Below, one piece after another: positions 36,009-47,441 of a DNA stretch of 64,000 bases (positions are counted from its first letter, which is position 1; every line of letters begins with the position of its first letter). A model generated the notes under the pieces. That model was given only the letters and a program-made list of their open reading frames with translations. It did not search any database and had not been told where the DNA came from. The stretch is from Basidiobolus heterosporus B8920 (taxonomy: Eukaryota; Basidiobolomycota; Basidiobolomycetes; Basidiobolales; Basidiobolaceae): positions 1-64,000 of the forward strand of contig JNET01030215.1 of the NCBI GenBank assembly GCA_000697455.1, written 5' to 3'. The position numbers and the translations under genes were made by a program.

Positions 36009-36275
36009 GGTAAAATACAGAACAGAGCTTTATTCGAAAGCAAAGTCACCTTTGAAACATATGTTGATTTCAAGTTAGGAAATTTTTATTTTTAGCCTGC
36101 TCAATTTTAATCATTCTTAAGTATGAACTCAGATTGAATATTTGTCTAAAATAAAATAGTCAAGACTGTTAAGAAAAAAAGATCGTATTTCACTTGATGT
36201 ACGAGATACGCCAAATCCATCCAAGTGTACTCTAATTGAAGTTTGGCACGTTTTCGAACAACCAAGTATAATATA

Positions 36276-37178
36276 ATGGAAGGCAGTGTAGTTTTTGAGA
36301 CCTCAATGGTATGTTCGTTCAGAAGGATTCGGTCCATATTCTGTACTTGACAATTCATTTTCTTTTGTGTAGGGTAATATTACCTTTGAACTGTATTGGG
36401 ATGAGGCCCCCAAAGCCTGTAAAAACTTCTACGAATTGGTATGTAGATCGTGAGAAATTTACAGAAGCAAGACGTCTAACTCTATTTCTTATACAAATGT
36501 AGTCCAAGAGAGGATACTACAATGGTATTAAATTCCATAGGATTATCACTGTAAGTAGTAGTTAACAGTGAAGATTTCTCTGTTAGTGTCTTCCTCTAAT
36601 CACTTTCATTTAGGATTTCATGATTCAAGGTGGAGATCCTACTGGTACTGGACGTGGTGGCGCTAGTATCTACGGGTAATTCGAGACTCTCTATTGATAG
36701 GTTGACTTTAAACTAAGTTGCTTTTAAACAGAGAAACTTTCGAAGACGAGATTACGCGTAACCTTAAGCACACAGGAGCTGGTATTCTAAGTATGGCTAA
36801 CTCTGGCCCCAACACGAACGGAAGTCAAGTAAATCCAATTTCCCATACTATTGACCAATTCACACATAATAACATGAAACTCTAGTTTTTCATCACTTTG
36901 GCTCCTACTCCTTGGCTTGATGGTATGTCTTTTTGACTCACTATCTTCAGGTTCGAAGTAAATTTCTAACCTCTGCACTTGTACATCAGGTAAACATACT
37001 ATATTCGGGAGAGTTAGTGAAGGCATGAAGGTAGTTAAACGATTGGGACTTGTTGCCACAGACTCTAGTGATAGGTATGTTGCGTGTTTTTCTGAATCTA
37101 TAGCCATTATATGCTAAGGTGTATTCTCAATGTAGACCCAAGGAAGATGTCAAAATCCTTCGAGGATACGCTTATTAA
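36276..37178 (+). CDS. PPIL1: Cyclophilin-type peptidyl-prolyl isomerase (PPIL1)
   Basis: Multi-exon gene, about 160 aa. Exon 1 (36276 to about 36308) encodes [11 protein letters not shown], and the next exon begins [19 protein letters not shown] at 36373. Further motifs are [28 protein letters not shown] (catalytic Arg in HRII), [45 protein letters not shown] and the C-terminal [11 protein letters not shown]. Short length, a single domain and this C-terminus match PPIL1, a spliceosomal cyclophilin that works with SNW1/Prp45. No targeting signal is present, so nuclear or cytosolic location is expected. Confidence 0.93.
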
Positions 37179-37557
37179 ATGATCCAAGTCGCCCCCTGAC
37201 AAAACCTCATTGTAGAATAAATTATTTTAGCAAGCCTTATGTGTGGATGCATCGTGGTCTACTCATTACCTCTTGTTCGAATGGTTTCTTAGCACTGCCC
37301 AGACTGCACAACACCTGAGCAAAATGTAAAGAAATCCAAAACGGCCTACATTTGTAAGCAAACGTAGCAGTAAAATCCAACGTTTATTATCAGAAACAGC
37401 GAATACAAGAATCACCCATTACCCACTTACTGCCAAGATTATATTCCATTCGAACTTGACTACCGAAGAAAGTGTGAACAATGTTGTATTTGAAGAAAAG
37501 AACAAAATTGGCATATGCTTCATGAAATGGATTGTATTGCAACAAGTAGTAAAGTAT

Positions 37558-38141
37558 TTAATCTTTTTCGAGGTTAATGGATTTTCCAAATTTGGCGTAA
37601 AGAACTACTTTGAGTTTGTCCATTTGGTCAGAAATATCGTCCATCTCGTTCTTCAATTGCTCTACTTCAGCTTTAAGTTCTTCCTGCTCTTTCGTAAGAC
37701 GTTCTTGAGCATTCTCAAGAGATAAGGAGATGTAAGCATCACCAACACGATACCTGTCAAAATGAAATCGTTTGTTAGGTAAGCTTGGTTTTTGAAGAAG
37801 GAAAAGAGAAAGATATTTACATCACTGGTTCTTCTTCATCTGCCAGTTCAAGTTCAGTTTCGAGATCTTCAAGATACTCTAGTTCAGTCTAGGGTGATAA
37901 AGGGAAATTGTTAACGGAGAGAGATATCAGTTAGCGCAAGTTTAGAAGGCCACCTTTTTTGTTTCGTATGTGTCTTCCATGTCGTTGAGGCGAGCATTCA
38001 AACGACTGAATGCGTTGATTTTCTGTTGATCCTCATAGTTGACTTCAACGTCGGTCTCCTCTTCCTCTTTGAGCTAATAAAGTAATAAGTACTTGAAAAT
38101 AGACAGGTGTGTTACGTGCTTTGCATACTAACCAAACGCAT
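37558..38141 (-). CDS. PFDN4: Prefoldin subunit 4
   Basis: At least four exons. Exon 1 encodes only MRL (38141-38133); exon 2 starts at 38073 with LKEEEETDVEV, followed by EDQQKINAFSRLNARLND, which is the PFDN4 signature. The middle reads LEYLEDLETELELADEEEP, then YRVGDAYISLSLENAQERL, a second coiled-coil helix, and the typical end VVLYAKFGKSINLEKD. The protein is about 130 aa, two long coiled coils joined by a beta hairpin. Prefoldin hands nascent actin and tubulin to the CCT chaperonin in the cytosol. A frame at 38045-38263 in the first intron region is not coding. Confidence 0.9.
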
Positions 38142-38566
38142 ATTGTAGAGGGTATATTGTTTGAGTCAAGAAACTCGCCTAGTCGACGAAATATGGTAAC
38201 ACTTTTTTTTTCTACTGTATGATCCAATGGGTTACTATGGCTATTGTTTTTCAATCCCAACACTAACTATCCTTGAAAGAGCTTGGATAATGTCGAGTTA
38301 TTATATTCCGGATTACTGAGGTTCTTAACACATTCCGGAATAATATGGTCCATCTCGGCTTTCATTAATGCCCACTCCCATTGAATTGCATATATAATAT
38401 ATATACAAATCGTGTTGATATGCTATTGCATATATAATGTCGCGGCACCAATCATCAATTCTAACTTGTCAGTACGACATTGATGTAAAAATTTGTGATC
38501 CCTTTCAACGTGGCATTTTTATGGGTTGGCAGGCTGGTTTGATATAACGGACTGGTTAGAAATATT
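38142..38566. other. AT-rich intergenic region with a 14-bp direct repeat
   Basis: ATTGCATATATAAT occurs at 38385-38398 and 38425-38438, flanked by more TA-rich sequence. No gene is seen. TTAGGGTTAG occurs just downstream, at 38579-38588. Confidence 0.5.
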
Positions 38567-38962
38567 ATGCAAATGGGCTTAGGGTTAGCTAGTATTGAAT
38601 ATTTGCAAAGCCAAGTGAAAGGTTCAACACATGAAAGCCCGAAGCAGATTGATTCAGATCAATGGATTCTGTATTACAACGAAGATACCGCTATAATGAG
38701 ACCAGGGATGATGCAACCGAAAGCTTAGCGTGTCGATGCAGAATCTCAAGTTGGTTATATTCACGCTAATGTACATTACATTAATCTGTCGCTAAGGTGG
38801 ACAGAGATATCTCAGCCCCCTACTGCTTCCTTCAATGGCATTAATAGTACAAATAAAGATGGTATTGGTCAACTTATGGCCTATTTATTTATATATAGAA
38901 CCGCTGAATATGTGTGGAAGGGTACACAAGCCAGTTGGTCAATTTTCTCCCTGATTTGGTAG
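38567..38962 (+). pseudogene. Possible gene remnant, one in-frame TAG
   Basis: From the ATG at 38567 the frame stays open for 53 codons to TAG at 38726, then in the same frame for another 77 codons to TAG at 38960. The composition looks protein-like (EYLQSQVKGSTHE, DQWILYYNEDTAIMRPGMMQ, then ESQVGYIHANVHYINLSLRW). I do not recognise a family. It could be a decayed gene, a gene with an intron covering the stop, or chance in AT-rich DNA. Confidence 0.3.
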
Positions 38963-39066
38963 GCGCACCGAGGATTTTATTTTAGTTAAAAACGATGAAT
39001 AGCGTTCTTTTCCGTACGCTCATTCTGCGCTCTTTCCCTCATCTTCCTTCCCACTAAATTTAATCC

Positions 39067-40346
39067 ATGATGACCACCGGTGATTCTACACAAACCGAGA
39101 TCGTAGCTAAAGAAGAAGCTGTATGGGATGCCAAACTCCAACAGTTCCACGGTGGACAGGATTGGAAGTTCATTGATAATTTTATTGAGGATTTCAGTGT
39201 TACTACCAATCCTCTCGGGACTCCCAAGCAAGCATTACAAGCTGCTAGAGATTCAGTATGTACCTTGGAATGCCTCTTTTCTGCACGGTGTACATTGTAA
39301 CTAACTGCCAATATCCTCAAATAGATTGATACCTGTCATCACTATCCACCAGCAAACCAAGAGCCAGCTAAGACCTCCCTTGCTGAGTTCTTATGGCCCA
39401 ATGATTATTTAGAAAATAGAGATAGCCTGCTCCTAGGTAATGGTGCCAGTGAGCTGATTGATTTGGTGATACGCTCCGCACCAAAAGGCACATGGAAACC
39501 CGGACCATGGGACGTTCAATACAAGGAATATGAACGCTCTGCTGTTACTAACGGACGCACTATTCTCTCTCCCAATGAACAAGCACCAGCCACCTTATCT
39601 TGCGTAGTTAACCCTTGTAATCCAACTGGTGACTACATGGATGTTGAGGCAATGAAGACATGGATCACTGAGAATGTTGAGGACAACGGTGTCGTTGTTG
39701 TCGGTAAGGATTCTCAACATCAACCATTTTATCTTCCTGTACTAGATGAACTCACGACTATTTAACAGATGAGTCTATGCAACCATGGCATTCTGCAAAC
39801 TTCCGCGAAGATTCCCTGACTAATCAAAGATCCTTTGTCGAATCTATTTATTCTACACGGAATATCTCAGTTTATGTGATCCACAGCTGGACCAAACTTT
39901 GGTCTTGTACCGGTCTCCGCACTGGATCTATTGTTTGCCCAACTGCTAACCACTGCAATGCACTCAAGAAGATCCAAGTGCCTTGGTCAGTAAACACCAT
40001 GGCTCTTGCCTTCATGAATGCGGTCGTAAGAGACACAGCATATCTTGAAGAAACCTGGAGGATTACCCCAGTTTGGAGAAAGTATGTGATTGATCAGCTA
40101 GAACAGCTTAGTGCCAAGAAAGCATCCGACAAACAGTGGGAATACTTTGGAAAGGACTTCCTCTCATGGGTATGGGTAGACATGAAGGACTCGGAGACCG
40201 CAGATCTTGCCGTTCAAAAGGCGAAGGTTGCAGGTGTACCTGTACGTAGTGGTAGACCGGGATACTATAGAGACACCTACGTTCGGGTAGCTGTCCGTGA
40301 ACCCAAGTTTGTCGATATCTTAATCGAAGCTTGGAAACAATTGTAA
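39067..40346 (+). CDS. PLP-dependent class I/II aminotransferase (HisC-like fold)
   Basis: Three exons, 39067-39255, 39325-39703 and 39769-40346, give 381 aa. Fold-type I motifs are clear: LLLGNGASELIDLVIR (cofactor phosphate loop), VVNPCNPTGDY (the NP-TG box), VVVVDESM (Asp that pairs with the PLP ring nitrogen), SWTKLWSCTGLRTG (Schiff-base Lys followed by GLR-G), and YVRVAVRE (substrate carboxylate Arg). The order resembles histidinol-phosphate aminotransferases and CobD-like enzymes, but the N-terminal region (QFHGGQDWKFIDNFIEDFSV, HHYPPANQEPAKTSLAEFLW) is unlike the usual fungal HIS5. The substrate cannot be told from sequence. No targeting signal is seen. Confidence 0.85.
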
Positions 40347-40563
40347 AGTTGCTGTAATTTTCATTTAAATCCCTCTTTCTTCAATTCAATCTACAAGCTC
40401 TGACCTACTGTTAATTTTAATGGATTTAATTCTTCACTTTCTCCTCTTCTCTCCTTCCTCCTTCCTCTTGCATTTGTCGATTTATAACTAAATAAACCCA
40501 CCAATTGATTTGATTACCAGATTTATTGTTAGCTTAGTTTTGTTGTCAGCTTCGGATAGTGAA

Positions 40564-41877
40564 CTACATAGAGAACATTGTATTCATGTCCATAGGACGG
40601 CCAGCAGACATTTGTGGAATCTGCGAGTATTTGTTTTTAAGGATATCCCGAAGGCTCTGTAGCAGTTGTGTATAAGTCAGGTTGTGGTTTTGACTCAGGG
40701 TGGTGACCAATGCATAGCTCATAGCTCCAGTTGACTGGTTGTTGATCGTAGCGTCGGCTGAAGTCTATAGAAATACATGAGTAATTTGTGGTTTTAAGGG
40801 GGATTAAAAGGCAAGTACCTGATCATCTCGGCATCCAGCGAATTGGATAACATCAGCATTGGATTTACGAGTCTCTTCAGTTTTTTTCTGGGCTTCTTTG
40901 TTACTGGGAGGACGAAACAAGAAACCTAGCCCATCTTTGACTAGATTCAGTGCACCAGCAGTATCACCCCGGCTATATGAAAGCCCTGCCTTGAAAAGCG
41001 ACATGGCAGCCTCTTTACGGCTATCCTCGCAGATAACTTCGATTTCACCGCTGCATTTATAAGTGAATGGTAAATCAAGAACTGTGCCACTATGGCATGA
41101 ATCAAATACTGAAGTCAGACGACAACCAGATGGCAAGTCCTTAACCATTATTGCATGCATCTCATCATCGTGTATCATTCCAGCTTGTTCGTGGTCCACT
41201 GGGTAAATGGTCTCATCTTTTCCATCAACCTCGTCGCCATCTGCATCATTTGTGGATCCTCCGTGGCCAGAGTAATGGAAAAAAAGTGAATCACCAGGCT
41301 GTGCGCCTTCAACCAGCCACTTCATCCCCGATAGGATGTTGTTTCGAGTAGGGATTTTGCTGGGGTCTTGCTGGTCGTCCGTGAGCACAAGACAGTTTTG
41401 TGGATTGAAACCGAAATTATTTATCACAAAGTTCATGATATTGTTGACATCGTTAATGCAACCTAGATGGGCATTAGTTTGTATTGAGTAAGTTGAATAG
41501 AGTAAGGGCTTAAGAAGTACCTTTTAACTGAGCACTTGTATTGGCATAATTGATACCGATGAAGAGCGCCTTTTTGTTTCCCCTAGAAAGCTAATTAATT
41601 CGTGAACATTGCCTCTTTAGAGTAGAAACTGTACGAACCTACAATCAGATATGGAGAAGTTCTCTCCATTAGCCTGGCCAACGTAAGCACCACCCTGCTG
41701 ATTAGGGTTCTGAACATAGTTTGTACCTGCTGGTGCGATAGAGTGGCCTTGGCCATCTTCCTGGGGTTGTTGAGAATTCTGTCCTTGGTCTTTTTCTCCA
41801 CTGAACAGGCCTTGGGCCTGGTTTTGAAGATATTGACCAGCTTGCTTTTTTAAAGTTTCAGTTAAGTTTCCAAACAT
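40564..41877 (-). CDS. MCA1: Metacaspase (Mca1/Yca1 type)
   Basis: About four exons. The start at 41877 (MFGNLTETLKKQAGQYLQ) leads a Gln/Gly/Asn-rich prodomain of about 75 residues; the next exon reads GNKKALFIGINYANTSAQLK, the strand before the family's CINDVNN block. The p20 part has the catalytic His in FFHYSGHGGS and the catalytic Cys in VFDSCHSGT. The p10 part ends YTQLLQSLRDIL and SAGRPMDMNTMFSM. Metacaspases cleave after Arg or Lys, need Ca2+, and act in protein quality control and stress-related death. Its 3' end faces the aminotransferase gene. Confidence 0.93.
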
Positions 41878-42791
41878 CCTTGACAATACAGTTAGCCTTA
41901 CGGATGTAGCACCTTCAAGTATTGTATTAAATACCCACAATATCACTGTAAGTACCGAAACAGATTACACTTTCTTAATGCTGACGCAATCTCTCTAAAA
42001 CCTGCTAGATTGTAGTCACGCTCCTACAACGTGATACGACGTCATGCTCTTATCAGCGATAATGGCACAAAATATACAATTCTACAGTTTTAGTTCAAGT
42101 AGAACCAGGATTAGGGGAGATCCAGCATGTCAATCATTTCGATTTTTACGTTATCCTTTCACTAGTGTGCTCTCTGGTCAAAGCGATCAATTGATTAATA
42201 CTTGCTTAATGATTTTGACTTGATAATCTTGTGGATGAAAGATCACCAACTAGTGGATTTCTTATTAGACACGAAACAATAACTCGCGTGGATGCAGCGT
42301 TTCTTCCATTAACAATTGCGTCGTTTTGGCTCAAACTTAATTCTGATAGCCACCAATGGTTTGGTATTTTCCATTTTTGATCTTTCACAAACAATTACGC
42401 TTTGTTCAGCCACAACGGTTTGGAAGTCACTTTGGTAAAAGTTTGTCCGATTTAGATATTGCTACTGCTACTGCCACTTTTACTTTCGTCCCAGCGGTAT
42501 GAAGTTCTGAGGATAGGGTCTAGAAAATCTCAAATTTTTTACTTGTTATTACTATTTCTCGATATAGGCTTCAATCAACGAATCGACATTGAGCGTGGGT
42601 AGTTATTTATAATTTGCTAGGGATCTTGGCTAAGTGAATGGAACATGAGCTTAGTTCTTGGCATTGGGAACATTGTATAGATTAGAATGGAGCATTTTAT
42701 ATAGTATTACATACAGTATTGCAATTGATCCGTCGTAATCTTTCCAGAACATTGTTGCGGCCTGAGGATTTTCAATGAGAAATAATATAAA
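41878..42791. other. Divergent intergenic region, no gene recognised
   Basis: 914 bp between the metacaspase and SMS-like starts. A 62-codon minus-strand frame at 42206-42394 shows nothing recognisable. Both promoters should lie here, but no clear TATA box is placed. Confidence 0.45.
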
Positions 42792-43700
42792 ATGTCGAGA
42801 AAAGTACACCTTGCACACTTGGTTTTTTCAAGGTTTTTCGGGAAGTTTTTTTACAGCATGGAAGACAAAAAGCTTCTCCTATCGCTAAGGCCGGATCTCT
42901 TCAGATTAGCAGTTGCCATTCTTTACATACTTGTGGTCATATACCAGATGCTTCTTGTCCAACTACTATCTGACCAGAGATGGATATCCTCAAAGATTCA
43001 AGAGCCATTGACTGATCTTGGGTTCTCTACAGTCCCCGTACTGACACGACAATGGATCCCGGATTTTTTTGTTTTATCGCTGCTTATAGTCACACTTTGT
43101 GCGCTGACATATCTCGCACGTGCATGGGTTGATGCCATAGTGATACTCCGCCGATTCATGTGGTTGACTGGAACCCTTTACTTGCTACGCTCCATCACAA
43201 TCATAGTCACTACATTGCCCTGTCCACGAGATTGCCATCCCATCCAAACGAAGTCATATGGGGAGTCCCTGTGGGTTGCACTCACCATGCTAGCTGGCTT
43301 ATATCAAACGTGCTCCGACAACATTTTTTCTGGGCACACTATGATACTTGTATCCTGTATGATCATGTGGACTATTTATGGCCGTAGTAGATGGGCTATC
43401 GCTTGTGTCCATGTATATGGAATCAGTGGGATTCTGAGCATTCTAGCAACTCGTATGCATTACACGATCGATATTTTTCTTGCCATCCTGATAACCAGTG
43501 GGGTATATGCTCTTTACTTCACATTAGTGGAGAGTGCAAGTCGAGGTCTGCTCCCGGTGATTGGCAATGTAGAGCAAAAATCATTGACACTCATTGAGAA
43601 TAGGGTCAACTCTGTTATCCTAGATATAGTTGCATGGATTGATGGACTAGACCTCCGTCTGAATAGTTATTCTACTGTCTGTACCTCAGTCTCACATTAA
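42792..43700 (+). CDS. Sphingomyelin-synthase-like membrane phosphotransferase
   Basis: Single exon, 302 aa, about six membrane segments. The order of motifs is that of the SMS/PAP2_C family: RRFMWLTGTLYLLRSITIIV (120-139), TTLPCPRDCHP (140-150), CSDNIFSGHT (174-183, catalytic His182) and RMHYTIDIFLA (221-231, catalytic His223 and Asp227). The triad is complete. The first motif is usually C-G-D; here it is C-S-D. SMS enzymes move phosphocholine or phosphoethanolamine from a phospholipid to ceramide in the Golgi or plasma membrane; the head group used here is unknown. A later ATG at 42859 (MEDKKLLLS) is a possible start. Confidence 0.85.
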   Translation: MSRKVHLAHLVFSRFFGKFFYSMEDKKLLLSLRPDLFRLAVAILYILVVIYQMLLVQLLSDQRWISSKIQEPLTDLGFSTVPVLTRQWIPDFFVLSLLIVTLCALTYLARAWVDAIVILRRFMWLTGTLYLLRSITIIVTTLPCPRDCHPIQTKSYGESLWVALTMLAGLYQTCSDNIFSGHTMILVSCMIMWTIYGRSRWAIACVHVYGISGILSILATRMHYTIDIFLAILITSGVYALYFTLVESASRGLLPVIGNVEQKSLTLIENRVNSVILDIVAWIDGLDLRLNSYSTVCTSVSH

Positions 43701-44163
43701 TTAGCACTGTACACTTTATACTAATCTTAGATTGATACACCATTTTAATTCCAACTAGACTAATAAATATTCTGAGTATTCTTATAGAAAGTCTCAGCTT
43801 TATTCAAGTGAAAAGAGACTATTGAAGAGTGATGTCTTTTCGAGATTGCAATGATTGAATGTTGGCGCCACAGAGCAACTAGAAGAGATCTACTATTGAT
43901 TTTACACTGACTAGAGTGAGTGGAGGACTGAGGCTTTTCCGTATGTAGTATATTATGTTAGAGTGACTCTATGTTAACCCTAACTACAGGAATCCTTACA
44001 CTTCTACCAATTCCTAAGATCATCTTACAAAGACATGTCTATTCCTACTGTGATATTGACTAACTTATGGATGTTGCTTTATTTTTGAAAAGATTCTCAA
44101 GATAGTATACTAATTTCTCATGACCGTTTATTCCAAAAATGCTACTATCTTTAGCATCGATGT
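43701..44163. other. Convergent intergenic region, nothing recognised
   Basis: 463 bp between the SMS-like and GMF stops, AT-rich. A TTAACCCTAAC motif occurs near 43973, like the telobox motifs elsewhere in the window. Confidence 0.45.
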
Positions 44164-44922
44164 TTAAACCAGGTTTAGTCTCTCTTTCAACCACTCGAAA
44201 GTGAGTTCCTCTTTATCCCGAAGCTCAATCACCTAGAAAGTAAGGCTCGTAAATCTATCGAGTCATGTTTAGTCTACGGAAATGCCTTTGTTACCTTGCC
44301 CAAATCAGTTTTCTGTTGAAAATAAGGCTGGTTACTGGCGTAAAGCATGTTCAGTTCAGTAGAGCCTATAAACAAAAGAACAGTTAGAAAGTCTGGATGT
44401 TGCAAAGGAAAGTTATCGAGAAGTGTAAGAAATACTAACATCCATCAGGAGTATAATAAATGAATACAAGCGGGTAAGAGAGTCTTCCATCTTGATGTTC
44501 GAACTTGAAGCTTAAAACGATATATGTGTATCTGTGTTAAGGGGCTAAACTTTCCAAAGCGAAACAAATGTCAAGAATATATCAGAATAGAAGGATATCT
44601 TGGTGAATCATCAGGGATTTCCTCAATGAGGTCCTCAAAAGTAATGTTTTCGAAAAGCTCATCTTCTTCGATCAGGAATTTTTTGCGGTCGATCTTGACT
44701 ATGGAATAGACTGTTTTTAGAAAGGGGGTAATACGGGAAATGAAAACTGGTTGCTGATGTACCGAGATATGCTGATGGGTTCTCGAGGGTTTTCGCAAAG
44801 CGAAATTTACGTACACACTTGGTAACGTTCTCGTCGATGGAGCAGGTAACACTGACTGACTAAAGACTCAGGGGTAAGAGCGTTGTTCTAACACGTCAAA
44901 GATAATTATTAAAACGTACCAT
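44164..44922 (-). CDS. AIM7: Glia maturation factor homologue (ADF-H, Arp2/3 debranching)
   Basis: About five exons, about 145 aa. The ATG (44922-44920) is alone in its coding exon: GTACGT follows at once, and the next exon starts at 44859, giving MSVSVTCSIDENV. GMF motifs follow: KCVRKFRFAKTLENPSAYL, VKIDRKKFLIEEDELFE, FEDLIEEIPDDSPRYPSIL, FKFEHQDGRLSYPLVFIYYT, ELNMLYASNQPYF, and VIELRDKEELTFEWLKERL at the end. The protein binds the Arp2/3 complex and prunes actin branches; unlike cofilin it does not bind actin well. The stop is at 44164. Confidence 0.9.
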
Positions 44923-45784
44923 GATTTTTTATTGATGAGAGAGGAATACCGTATTTCCCACTGTCTACTAGTAAATAAGAAAATTGAAATTTCGACAGTG
45001 CAGACGTCAGATAGGAAAGGATCCTTGAATTCTATTTAGCCACAGAATCACTGATTTTGTAACGCCCATCCACAACTATGAGAATGCAATAAACAAACCC
45101 ATCACGAAATATTGCTAGTCTAGTTAACCATTAAGTTCAGTAATCTTAAGTAGTACTAAATTTGGAATTTTTACCAGATACTGCTTCCTACGAACTAGCT
45201 TATTGCTGAATATTACGAGACATGTAACTGATGTCAATTATACAACCGGTTTCAACTGACTGGAACCTGGTGCTAGTAACACTCTGCACGGTGTAGAGAA
45301 GACATATTGGTTTTGATGCCTTCCGCCTCCCTCAATCCTACATAAATCACGCCCCTTTAATTCTTGTGCGCTATCTATTTCTACAAATAGCTCCGCTGTT
45401 CTATTATCAACTCTCCTTTTTTGCATTTATATCCGCTGCAAGCTATTCGATTCTCCTTGAGCTTTTCTGCTTACAGGCTGCACATATCCCTATTCGTAGC
45501 TACACTAACATACCAAATATTCTCCTAACAATATTGCGTGCTGCAGCTTAGATTCCCCAATTCATTTACTCTCCTTTTTAGTGAACTCTTGGCTCCTCTG
45601 GGCACCTTTGATATCTTCAAATCAATTCCCTCTACTTCAACTCACCTTTATCTTAACCTGGATTTTGGTGTTTATTTGTATCTTCGAAAAATTGGGTTTT
45701 TCCTTTCTTGGCTTACGTCCTTTCCCGTCTGTTTCCTAACGTAACCTGTCTTGACATAGTACTGTGACAGGCAAAAATCACGCG
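44923..45784. other. Divergent intergenic region, pyrimidine-rich on the transporter side
   Basis: 862 bp between the GMF and transporter starts. The 3' half (about 45370-45740) is rich in C and T on the plus strand, as in some fungal promoters and leaders. Short frames there are hydrophobic because of this composition and are not called. Confidence 0.5.
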
Positions 45785-47268
45785 ATGAATTCTTCAAGTG
45801 AATCTGTACCTATGCACCTTCGTCTTTGTAAAGCACTTCGTAGTATCTCACTCACAGATATTCTAAACTCCTCCGCTGCCTGGCTGATCTTATACTTTTT
45901 CTTCAACCTCACCCTGACGCTACATAGTAAAGCCCTCATGCAATTTTTCTCTTTCAAATTTCCTTGGACTTTGACCGGCCTTCATACGCTTTGTGGTGCT
46001 ATTGGCTCTTACGTATTTTATTTGCTTGGAATTTTTAAACCACGTAGGCTAGGTGAGCGAGAGAATACCATTATGTTAGCCTTCTCGGTGTTATATACTC
46101 TGAATATCGCCATAAGCAATGTTTCCCTGTAAGTTCAATATTATCACGTTAATAAGGGTTTATTTACTAATTGTATATTTGGTTTTTATTGCTATAGTCA
46201 TCTAGTAACCGTTCCGGTATGCTCTGCCATATATTAAATAACGATTTTATGATACTAAACGAGCTTTGTTTTCTGATAGTTTCACCAAGTTGTACGAGCG
46301 ATGACACCAGTATTTACCATTTTTCTATCAGTGGTATTTCTCAAAACTTCATTTCCTCTGGCAGTCTACGTCTCTCTTTTGCCTGTAAGTGGCTTTCTCA
46401 TTTCAATATTACCCTCTTCTCTCGTGCTCACCCGTATATTCGTAGGTCGTATTCGGAGTAGCATTTGCCACCTTTGGTGATTACTACTTTACACCTATGG
46501 GTATGTTGTTGTTGTTGAAGGCAACAGGGATTTCTCTGACCCTAACCTCATATTTCATACAGGATTCTTTCTCACCATCTTAGGAACGGTTCTTGCAGCC
46601 GTTAAAACCGTAGTCACCAACAAAGTACAAACCAGTGGACTAAAAATCCATCCATTAGATTTACTATATCGCATGTCACCATTGGCATTTATTCAGACTC
46701 TGATGTATGCCTATATGACCGGCGAGCTTCAGTACGTCAGTTCGTTTGTTCAAACGTCGATGACGTGGCCGTTAGGATTGGCACTCCTATTTAATGGAGT
46801 ATTAGCATTTTTTCTAAATGTGGTTAGCTTCACTGCCAACAAGAAGACCAGCGCCCTCACTATGACAGTTGCAGGTTGGTATTGTAAGATTATACTTTGA
46901 ATTCCGTTTCAAACGTTAACGGATCATCATCATCCTAGGGAACGTAAAGCAAGTGTTATCCATCGCTTTTGCATTTCTGATATTCAACCTGGAAATCTCT
47001 GCCATGAACGCCATCGGGATCATATTAACTTTAGTGGGCGGTAAGTGGGCCTATGTATGTGAAATTTGGTGATACAATCACTCATCTGCAACCTTTTAAT
47101 AGGGATTTGGTACACGTAAGTTACCTGGGATTGACACTAACATACAGGAAATTGGTGACTAACCTTCCTCCCAGTACCATTGAATATAGAAAGAAAGAGA
47201 ATCGCGCGAAGACCAAAGTCATCAAAAATATCCTCCGAGAACAGCACCTCGTCATTCGAACAGAATGA
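45785..47268 (+). CDS. TPT/SLC35-type nucleotide-sugar or phosphate antiporter
   Basis: About eight exons. Exon 1 is 45785-46128 (MNSSSESVPMHLRL...). The next is a 19-nt microexon, 46198-46216, joined to 46280 to give SLHLVTVPFHQVVRAMTPVF, the strongest family signature. Later come LPVVFGVAFATFGDY, LAAVKTVVTNKVQTSGLKI, HPLDLLYRMSPLAFIQTLMY, FLNVVSFTANKKTSALTMTV and AGNVKQVLSIAFAFLIF. About ten membrane helices, as expected for the TPT family. Members swap sugar phosphates or nucleotide sugars across Golgi or ER membranes; the substrate here cannot be named. The basic C-terminal tail (KKENRAKTK) faces the cytosol in the family. Confidence 0.9.
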
Positions 47269-47392
47269 TTTCTGAATTTTGAAGAAGCCCTATCAACACG
47301 CACTAGTTAGATATCAGAATATCCAGAAATATCCTAACGTCACGTCCCCTTATTCACTCTCACTCCAGTAATTATTGTATTATAGCCATCAC

Positions 47393-47441
47393 CCAAACCC
47401 AAACCCGTACCTGTACCTGTACCCGTACCCGTACCCATACT
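47393..47441 (+). repeat. C-rich hexanucleotide repeat
   Basis: Imperfect run of six-base units: CCCAAA twice, then CCCGTA/CCTGTA/CCCATA variants, about eight units in all. The regular CCC spacing recalls telomeric DNA, but the unit is variable and interstitial. Confidence 0.75.
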
